A stretch of 64,000 nt of DNA from Lichenifustis flavocetrariae (lineage in GTDB: Bacteria; Pseudomonadota; Alphaproteobacteria; Rhizobiales; Beijerinckiaceae): assembly GCF_026130545.1 (NCBI RefSeq), contig NZ_JAMOIM010000010.1:124001-188000 (forward strand), written 5' to 3'. The notes beneath the pieces were generated by a model, which did not search any database, had not been told where the DNA came from, and saw only the letters and a program-made list of their open reading frames with translations. Of this stretch, positions 58,631 to 64,000 are shown in pieces. Position 1 is the first letter of the stretch. Every line of letters begins with the position of its first letter. Made by a program: the position numbers and the translations under genes.

Positions 58631-58801
58631 CGTGATGATCCTTGCGAAGGCAGGCAACCTGCCGCTCCCCTCATGTAGGTATTGCTTCGACGATGGTCAG
58701 ACGGCGGCAGCGATTTTCTGCGCAACAACGTCATGGCAGGTTGCGCTTGTTCGCGGCCCGACTATAGTGCGCGCCGATCCGCCCCCTTCCCGGCCCTTCG
58801 T

Positions 58802-58820
58802 GGCCGGCCGGGCCGGCCGG
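58802..58820. repeat. GGCCGGCC tandem palindrome abutting the tRNA gene
   Basis: Two copies of GGCCGGCCG run directly into the first bases of tRNA-Ser. It forms a very GC-rich self-complementary leader. Confidence 0.6.
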
Positions 58821-58908
58821 AGGGGTGGCCGAGTGGTTGAAGGCGCACGCCTGGAAAGTGTGTATGCGGGAAACCGTATCGCGGGTTCGAATCCCGCTCC
58901 CTCCGCCA
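58819..58908 (+). tRNA. tRNA-Ser(GGA)
   Basis: 90 bases with encoded CCA. The acceptor GGAGGGG (58819-58825) pairs with TCCCTCC (58898-58904), with discriminator G58905 and CCA at 58906-58908. D-arm TGGCCGAGTGG, anticodon stem CACGC/GTGTG with loop CTGGAAA (anticodon GGA at 58853-58855), a long variable arm (ATGCGGGAAACCGTAT), and the T-arm GCGGGTTCGAATCCCGC. Class II tRNA, decoding UCC/UCU. Confidence 0.97.
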
Positions 58909-59464
58909 TTTCGATCCTGATGTCGCTACAAACCTGAACTGATTCGGTTCCAAGTTAAGCCGCCCCGAGTCGCTTGTCGCGGGTTGGCGTGAGGCAAGTC
59001 CTCGACCGGTAATCATCTCATTCTGATGCTGTTCACGCCTTAGAGTTGTTGCTAGAAAAGTCATCGTTTGTAGCCGCTCCAGTCGCCTTCGTGTGAATCA
59101 AGCTCTTGTTGTTAACCGCGTACGGTGGGACCGAGCGCATCCGGCGGTGAACTACGCTCCCGTTCCACCCGAGGTTGACATCGTTGCGCGCGTTGTTTCC
59201 CCGGGAGATCCCGACAACTCGGTTCCAAGCTAAGCCTGATTCCGAGGTGGTCGCTTCGGGCAGAGCCCGCGTGATCCCCCGCGCCCTCCTTGCAGGACCG
59301 CCTTCCGCCAGCACCGAAGCGATCGCGGTTCAAGGAGGCGACCGAGAAGGTGCAGCAGGAGAGGGAGGTGAACAGCGCACCTTGTCGAATCGGTCCGAAT
59401 CCACCTTTGTCGAATGGGGGACGGCGAGCCGATTCGTCGCGGGCCCGAAGGAGAGGGAGCGGAC
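58909..59464. other. 556-base region between tRNA-Ser and the DUF3010 gene
   Basis: No convincing gene on either strand. It contains an 18-base direct repeat (58944-58961 and 59219-59236), two near copies of ACCTTGTCGAAT around 59378-59412 that might belong to the promoter of the DUF3010 operon, and a ribosome-binding stretch GGAGAGGGAG just before 59465. Confidence 0.5.
58944..59236. repeat. 18-base direct repeat pair (17/18 identical)
   Basis: TCGGTTCCAAGTTAAGCC at 58944-58961 and TCGGTTCCAAGCTAAGCC at 59219-59236, 275 bases apart, just after the tRNA gene. They could be duplicated integration cores or remnants of an insertion. Confidence 0.6.
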
Positions 59465-59881
59465 GTGCGTTGCTGCGGGGCGTCGATCAAGGGCAGTGAC
59501 CTTTTCCTGGTCACGGTCACGAAAACCGAGGACGGGGCTCACGGTTTCGAGAAGGACGCGTCGCGGAAGATGACGCTGAATGACGACGCGAACCAGGACT
59601 CCGTGCGCGCCTTTCACAACGCGCTGGGCGGCTTCTTCCGCAACAACAACATCGAGACCCTGTTCCTGCGGGGACGTTCGGGTTCGGGCCAATTCGCGGG
59701 CGGAAGCGTGACGTTCAAGATCGAGGGGCTCCTCCAGAGCCTTGACGGCTGCGCCGTACGGATCCTCATGCCGCAGACCATCGCGGCGAAGGCAAAGAAG
59801 CACGCCTTCATGAAGTCGGCCGGGCTGTTCAAGAACCAGGAAGAGGCGTTCTTCGCCGCCTGCGCGGGTATGGCCGAGTAG
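59465..59881 (+). CDS. DUF3010 family protein
   Basis: 138 residues from GTG 59465, which has GGGAG five bases upstream; the frame stays open upstream, but the family N-terminus (RCCGASIKGSDLFLVTV) begins here. It matches the DUF3010 pattern as I recall it: the first strand CGxxIKGSD, a middle helix FHNALGGFFRNNNIETLFLRGRS, the signature SGQFAGGSVTFKIEGLLQ, and a late SAGLFKNQEEAFFAACAGM. The layout of early Asp, middle strand and late acidic helix suggests an RNase-H-like fold. Function unknown. It ends 2 bases before the kinase gene. Confidence 0.78.
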   Translation: MRCCGASIKGSDLFLVTVTKTEDGAHGFEKDASRKMTLNDDANQDSVRAFHNALGGFFRNNNIETLFLRGRSGSGQFAGGSVTFKIEGLLQSLDGCAVRILMPQTIAAKAKKHAFMKSAGLFKNQEEAFFAACAGMAE

Positions 59882-59883
59882 CC

Positions 59884-60975
59884 GTGGCTCCCGGGTTCAC
59901 CTTCGGGCCAAATACGCCGGACGCCGTCCGGCTGACCGTGGAGCGTCTGGGCGACACCTATCTCATCGAGGAGGAGAACCGCGAAGGCGGGAATGGATTC
60001 GTGTTCATGGCACGCAACCGCGTCCTGGGCACTCAGGTCGTCATCAAGTTCTACAACTGGGAGGGCGATCACCGATATCACCTGGAGCCTCAGGTGCTCA
60101 CAGGCTTCGCTTCGACGAACGTCCTCAAGGTGCTCGACGCCGGCGTGGTGGACCAGTCATGGTCCTACTACGTCTCCCCGTTTTGCGCTGAGAGGAGCTT
60201 GCAGAAACTCGACAGGCCCGTAGGGGTCCTCAAAGCGCACTCGATCGTGTCGGACATCCTGACCGGACTCACGTACCTCCACGGATCGCACTACCTTCAT
60301 CGTGACCTGAAGCCGGGCAACATCTACCTCCACGACGGGAGGGCCGTGATCGGCGATTTCGGCTCCCTTGTTCGTCTCCCCGACGGCCAGTCGGAGGTCC
60401 CTGCATCGCGGCATTCACTCCTGTTCCGACCGCCGGAGTCGGTCCAGTCCGACCGGTACGGCAAGCCCGGCGACATCTACCAAGTCGGCATGATCCTGTT
60501 CTTCCTGATGGGAGGCCACCTTCCGACCGAGGAGGCGGCGTGGCTGACGGCTAAGGAGCTGGGCGAGTACCAGGCGAAATCCTATCCCGACAATACGATC
60601 TTCGCCGATGATTGCATCAAGGGCAGGATCGCCCGGGGCAAGGTCCTGGACCTCACCACCGTCTGCCCCTGGACACCGAACATGTTCACCCGGGCGATAA
60701 GGAGGGCTTGCAGGCTGAATCCAGCCGATCGTTTCGTGACCGCTGCCGACTTCCTCGCGGAGCTTTCCACTGCCCGTTCGTCGCTCGCCGATTGGACGTC
60801 GGTGGACGGCATGGCCACGCTGAATGGTCGCTCCACGTCGTACCGCATTGGCGCAGAGGGCCCGCCCTATGCCGTGCAGAAACGGCGCCCGCCTGCTGAC
60901 TGGCGCAACGACAATACGTGCATGGAGACGGCCGACATCAGAAAGCTCATGAGGGAGATTGAAGGCCGCAGCTGA
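59884..60975 (+). CDS. Eukaryote-like Ser/Thr protein kinase
   Basis: 363 residues from GTG 59884. A complete kinase core: glycine-rich REGGNGFVFMARN, VIKF with the ATP Lys55, catalytic HYLHRDLKPGNIYL (His139-Arg140-Asp141), DFGS (Asp158), an activation segment ending in RPPES, and a late subdomain (RRACRLNPADRFVTAADFLAEL). There is no membrane span, so it is cytoplasmic. The C-terminal 70 residues (after ADWTSVDG) have no recognised domain. It is coupled to the DUF3010 gene by a 2-base gap; the kinase or its partner may form a defence or stress module. Confidence 0.88.
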   Translation: MAPGFTFGPNTPDAVRLTVERLGDTYLIEEENREGGNGFVFMARNRVLGTQVVIKFYNWEGDHRYHLEPQVLTGFASTNVLKVLDAGVVDQSWSYYVSPFCAERSLQKLDRPVGVLKAHSIVSDILTGLTYLHGSHYLHRDLKPGNIYLHDGRAVIGDFGSLVRLPDGQSEVPASRHSLLFRPPESVQSDRYGKPGDIYQVGMILFFLMGGHLPTEEAAWLTAKELGEYQAKSYPDNTIFADDCIKGRIARGKVLDLTTVCPWTPNMFTRAIRRACRLNPADRFVTAADFLAELSTARSSLADWTSVDGMATLNGRSTSYRIGAEGPPYAVQKRRPPADWRNDNTCMETADIRKLMREIEGRS

Positions 60976-61000
60976 GGCGGCGCCCGGCTCAATTTATCCA

Positions 61001-61034
61001 ATGAGGTAGCAGGGAGCGCTACCTGCTATCTCAT
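61001..61034 (+). terminator. Long hairpin after the kinase gene
   Basis: ATGAGGTAGCAGG (61001-61013) pairs with CCTGCTATCTCAT (61022-61034) through 13 pairs (one G-T), with an 8-base loop. There is no T-run. A second stem, GCGCGAG/CTCGCGC, follows at 61050-61070, just beyond the stop of the opposite-strand fragment. Likely a transcription barrier between convergent units. Confidence 0.5.
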
Positions 61035-61089
61035 CGGCCTTGGGTCTCAGCGCGAGGACCTAGCTCGCGCATGGGGTGCGGCCTTCGGA

Positions 61090-61329
61090 TCAATCGCCTT
61101 TCCACTTAGCCAGCTGCTTCCGCATCTCATCTCCCGGCAGGTCCATAAGGAAGCGATCAAAACGCGCGGGGTCGGGCTCATGCCTGACGGCGTCGAGAAT
61201 GATTTTCCAACTCTCAACCGCGTCCGGCTTTTCGGCCAGGACGATGCTGATCCCGTACTTCTGCGCCAATTCAAGAACCCGTTCGCCATCGCTGCCGGCC
61301 TCGAAGTTAGGCCGAGAGGTGGCGTACAT
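61090..61329 (-). CDS. C-terminal fragment of an unknown protein, truncated at an island junction
   Basis: 79 residues (MYATSRPNFEAGSDGERVLE...RKQLAKWKGD) with protein-like composition and a natural stop. It begins right at the point where the opposite strand changes to a histidine kinase, so the ATG at 61329 is probably internal to a longer lost gene. Family not recognised. Confidence 0.45.
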   Translation of the reverse strand: MYATSRPNFEAGSDGERVLELAQKYGISIVLAEKPDAVESWKIILDAVRHEPDPARFDRFLMDLPGDEMRKQLAKWKGD

Positions 61330-61385
61330 GACGTAACACGCCCGAGACGCTCGGCCTGTTCAAGATCTTCGCGGAACTGGTCGCG

Positions 61386-62126
61386 TTGAACCTCGATGCG
61401 CAGCGTCGGCTCAAGCTGAGCGAGGCCACCATCCTGGACGAGCGACAGGCGTCGGAGCTGCGGGAGCAGTTCATCGCGGTCCTGGGTCACGACCTGTGCA
61501 ACCCGCTCGCCTCCGTGGATGCCGGAACCAGGGCCTTGGGCCGCATCGTCAAGGACGACAAGGCGGCAACCATCGTGACGTTGATCCAGGGCAGCGTCAG
61601 GCGGATGGCCGGCCTCATCGACAACGTGCTCGACTTCGCCAGGGGACGGCTCGGTGGCGGCCTTTCGCTCTCGCGGGAACGATGCGACCTGGAACCGATC
61701 CTGCGGCAGGTCGTCGACGAACTCCGGAGCAGCCAACCGGACCGTACGATCGAGACACATTTTCGGGGAATCGAAGCCGTCGATTGCGACGGGCGCCGCG
61801 TTGGACAGCTCGTCTCCAACCTGCTCGCGAATGCCCTGACCCATGGTGCCGACGATCGACCTGTCCGGATCGAAGCGATCGTCGATCGCGCCGCCTTCGA
61901 GCTTTCGGTCGCCAATGAAGGCAAGCCGATACCAGTCGAGGTACTGGAACGGATCTTCCAGCCCTTCGAACGCGGCGCGGTCCGCCCCGGTCAGCAGGGC
62001 CTGGGATTGGGCCTCTATATCGCGTCGGAGATCGCGCAATCCCACGGCGGGACGCTGGAAGCCTTGTCGTCGAGCGACGGGACGAGGTTCACATTCCGCA
62101 TCCCGGCGGCGATCCGGCCGGGATAA
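61386..62126 (+). CDS. Sensor histidine kinase that has lost its N-terminal GAF domain
   Basis: 246 residues from a TTG; the same frame is open back to 61332 and there reads TPETLGLFKIFAELVALNLD, the tail of a GAF domain, with an in-frame stop at 61329-61331. HisKA: IAVLGHDLCNPLASVD (His in GHDL). HATPase: NLLANALTHG, and GLGLGLYIASEIAQSHGG as the G box. The sensory half is missing, so the gene is truncated by recombination; it may be silent or a soluble kinase. Confidence 0.7.
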   Translation: MNLDAQRRLKLSEATILDERQASELREQFIAVLGHDLCNPLASVDAGTRALGRIVKDDKAATIVTLIQGSVRRMAGLIDNVLDFARGRLGGGLSLSRERCDLEPILRQVVDELRSSQPDRTIETHFRGIEAVDCDGRRVGQLVSNLLANALTHGADDRPVRIEAIVDRAAFELSVANEGKPIPVEVLERIFQPFERGAVRPGQQGLGLGLYIASEIAQSHGGTLEALSSSDGTRFTFRIPAAIRPG

Positions 62127-62155
62127 GCACGGGCGGTCTTTCAGGCCCGGCCGGG

Positions 62156-64000
62156 CTACTTCCCCATGATGCGCTTACGTCGCTGCCAGGTCGCGACCTT
62201 CCGCAGGAGGCGCGAGAGCTGCTCGACCGAGTACGGCTTGTGCAGCAGTTCGAAGCCGTAGGTGCCGTTCTGGGCCAGCACGTGGCTGTAGCCGGATGCG
62301 AGCAGCACCGGCAGGTCATGGTGCTGGCGACGGATTTGGTGCGCGAGATCGATGCCGTTCATGCCCGGCATTACCACGTCCGAGAACACGACGTCGAACC
62401 GATCGGCGTCCATCGCCAGCTCGGCCAAAGCCTCCTCGGCGTTGGCGGCCCACACGGTGACGTAGCCGAGTTCGGCCAGCGTCTGGGTGGCGAAGGTCCC
62501 GACGTCCTCGTTGTCCTCGACCACCAGCACGCAGGTGCCATGGCCGTCCACCAGGGGTTCGGGCTCGCCGACCTCCGCCGCTCGCGCCCTTCCATCCACG
62601 CGGGGAAGGTACAGGGTGAAGGTGGTTCCCTTTCCAAGCTGGCTCGCCACCGTGACCTCACCGCCGGATTGCTTGGCGAAGCCGAAGACTTGCGACAAGC
62701 CCAAGCCGGTTCCCTTGCCCACGCCCTTCGTGGTGAAGAACGGCTCGAAGATCTGCTCCAGTTGCGCTTCCGGGATGCCGGTGCCGGTGTCGGTGATCGA
62801 CACGGCGACGAAGGCACCCTGGACGGGGGGGTGGGTCCGCACCGCCGGCATCTGCCGGACCGGTTGCACCTCGATCGTGAGCTGCCCCTCACCATCCATG
62901 GCGTCCCGGGCATTGATGGCCATGTTGACGAGCGCGGTGTCGAACTGGCTGGGATCGGCATTCAGGAAGCAGGCTTCCTCCGGCAACTGCGTCACGATCT
63001 TGATCCGCGATCCGGTCAGCGTGCCCATCATGTCGCCGATGGTGCGCACGCTGTGGGCAGCGTCGAACACCTCGGGTTTGAGGGACTGGCGACGCGCGAA
63101 AGCGAGGAGCTGCGCCGTCAGCTTGGCGGCACGATCCACGGTTTCAGAGATCGCCGCGACGTAGCGTGTCCGGCGCTCAGGGACCAAGTCGGGCCGCTTG
63201 AGGAGGTCGGTCGATGACTTGATGACGGTCAGCAGGTTGTTGAAGTCGTGTGCGACGCCGCCGGTGAGCTGGCCGATCGCTTCCATCTTCTGCGACTGAC
63301 GAAGGGCCTCGTCGATCGCCGCGCGCTCGGACATGGCCATGGCGATGCGGTGTTCGAGGCTCTCGTTCAGCTCCCTCAGGCGCGTCTCGGCGGCCTGCCG
63401 TTCCGTCAGGTCGCGCTGGGCCGCCTTGAAAAGGCGTGCGTTGTCGATCGCGATGGCGGCCTGCGCCGCGACGGCAACCATGAGCCGTTCGTGCCGAAGC
63501 TGGAACCGGGCCGTCTCGGGATGCCCGAAGAAGAGCCCGCCGATCACCTCTCCCGAGCGTGAGGCGACCGGGACGGCGAGGTAGCTCCTCACCGGCAGGT
63601 GGCCCTTCGGCATGCCGTGATGCGGGGCGCTCTTCCCGTAACGCGAATCGGCCAGGATGTCGTCCGACCGCATCACGCCCTCGCCGCCGAAGGTCGGCGC
63701 GAAGACCGAGGTGTTGCGGGGCATGGGGAACTTGTCGAACTCGGAACGGTCGACCCCAGACAGCGTGTAGAGCATGTAGCTTCCGCCCTTGGGATCGAGG
63801 ACGTTGTAGAAGAACGCCCCGAAATGGGCGCCGGTCAGTTCCACCCCCGCGTCCGTGACCACCTGGACCACGCGTTCGAGATCGAGTTCGGCGGCCAAGA
63901 CCGTCCCGATCCGGTTCAGGGTCTCCAAGGTTCGCTGTTCTTCCTTGAGGGCGACCTCGGACCGGGACCGTTCGACGGCCGCCCACGTTCGCTCGGCCGC
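62156..64000 (-). CDS. Hybrid GAF-sensor histidine kinase, N-terminus outside window
   Basis: The frame is open to the right edge, reading AAERTWAAVERSRSEVALKE there, typical of the end of another GAF or PAS domain. A GAF domain (GVELTGAHFGAFFYNV ... SYLAVPVASRSGEVIGGLFFG) follows, then a coiled segment, HisKA with GGVAHDFNNLLTVIKS, HATPase with NMAINARDAMDGEGQL and GTGLGLSQVFGFAK, and a C-terminal receiver (VLVVEDNEDVGTF, VVFSDVVMPGMNGID). It is cytoplasmic as far as visible. It is convergent with the truncated kinase, 29 bases apart. Confidence 0.92.
   Translation of the reverse strand, partial: AAERTWAAVERSRSEVALKEEQRTLETLNRIGTVLAAELDLERVVQVVTDAGVELTGAHFGAFFYNVLDPKGGSYMLYTLSGVDRSEFDKFPMPRNTSVFAPTFGGEGVMRSDDILADSRYGKSAPHHGMPKGHLPVRSYLAVPVASRSGEVIGGLFFGHPETARFQLRHERLMVAVAAQAAIAIDNARLFKAAQRDLTERQAAETRLRELNESLEHRIAMAMSERAAIDEALRQSQKMEAIGQLTGGVAHDFNNLLTVIKSSTDLLKRPDLVPERRTRYVAAISETVDRAAKLTAQLLAFARRQSLKPEVFDAAHSVRTIGDMMGTLTGSRIKIVTQLPEEACFLNADPSQFDTALVNMAINARDAMDGEGQLTIEVQPVRQMPAVRTHPPVQGAFVAVSITDTGTGIPEAQLEQIFEPFFTTKGVGKGTGLGLSQVFGFAKQSGGEVTVASQLGKGTTFTLYLPRVDGRARAAEVGEPEPLVDGHGTCVLVVEDNEDVGTFATQTLAELGYVTVWAANAEEALAELAMDADRFDVVFSDVVMPGMNGIDLAHQIRRQHHDLPVLLASGYSHVLAQNGTYGFELLHKPYSVEQLSRLLRKVATWQRRKRIMGK

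Noticed and set aside
58762-59064. Minus-strand reading frame across the tRNA gene containing [11 protein letters not shown]
   Set aside because: It is the well-known false protein made from the antisense of tRNA-Ser; no real gene.
59033-59314. Minus-strand frame of 93 residues after the tRNA
   Set aside because: No family resemblance, no ribosome-binding site, low complexity in places; left as part of the non-coding region.
61047-62045. 332-residue minus-strand frame opposite the truncated kinase
   Set aside because: Antisense of the histidine kinase; an apparent continuation into the neighbouring fragment is only the mirror of the GAF tail.

Overview
The window is a GC-rich, densely coding stretch of an alphaproteobacterial chromosome, most likely Hyphomicrobiales (Beijerinckiaceae/Methylobacteriaceae-like; the genus cannot be fixed from sequence reading alone). 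The clues are the mdh-sucC-sucD-sucA-sucB TCA cluster, a System I cytochrome c maturation set (ccmABCDG) diverging from acnA, ftsEX preceded by a CtrA-type box, a Ku protein, and palindromic repeats between genes.

Layout. 0-8.2 kb holds rdgB (cut by the window edge), a Pr6Pr membrane protein, a PLP-dependent threonine/serine dehydratase, a VOC protein, hemW, a LysR regulator, and the divergent pair PBP-activator lipoprotein / rsmI-yraN, followed by a small secreted protein behind a Fur/Mur-like box. 8.3-16.9 kb has a MarR regulator, ettA, a membrane KAP-type P-loop NTPase, a RibD-like reductase, ku, trxA and a carbonic anhydrase-bestrophin pair. 17.1-22.2 kb has two convergent YbaK-family deacylases, acnA and ccmAB.

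22.2-42.4 kb is an accessory block that separates ccmB from ccmC. It contains a small gene with a LexA-type box, a SulP transporter, a structured small RNA with its own promoter and terminator, an FGGY-kinase pseudogene, an exported creatininase/beta-propeller pair, a hybrid sensor kinase, a methyltransferase coupled to an ABC membrane domain that has no ATPase, a TetR-regulated RND pump, a maleylacetoacetate isomerase-like GST, and a PaoABC-type periplasmic aldehyde oxidoreductase.

42.4-58.7 kb returns to housekeeping genes: ccmC-ccmD-ccmG, hpt, a family 2 glycosyltransferase, ftsEX, a YdcF protein, the sucB/yciI/sucA/sucD/sucC/mdh set, an XRE regulator with a small secreted protein, and msrA.

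From tRNA-Ser(GGA) at 58.8 kb to the right edge the sequence looks like a mobile or recombined region: a DUF3010 protein directly coupled to a eukaryote-like Ser/Thr kinase, strong hairpins, and two truncated genes meeting head to head at about 61.33 kb (an unknown C-terminal fragment and a histidine kinase that has lost its GAF domain), then a second hybrid histidine kinase running off the window. The DUF3010-kinase module, the small RNA and the split ccm operon are the most interesting items.
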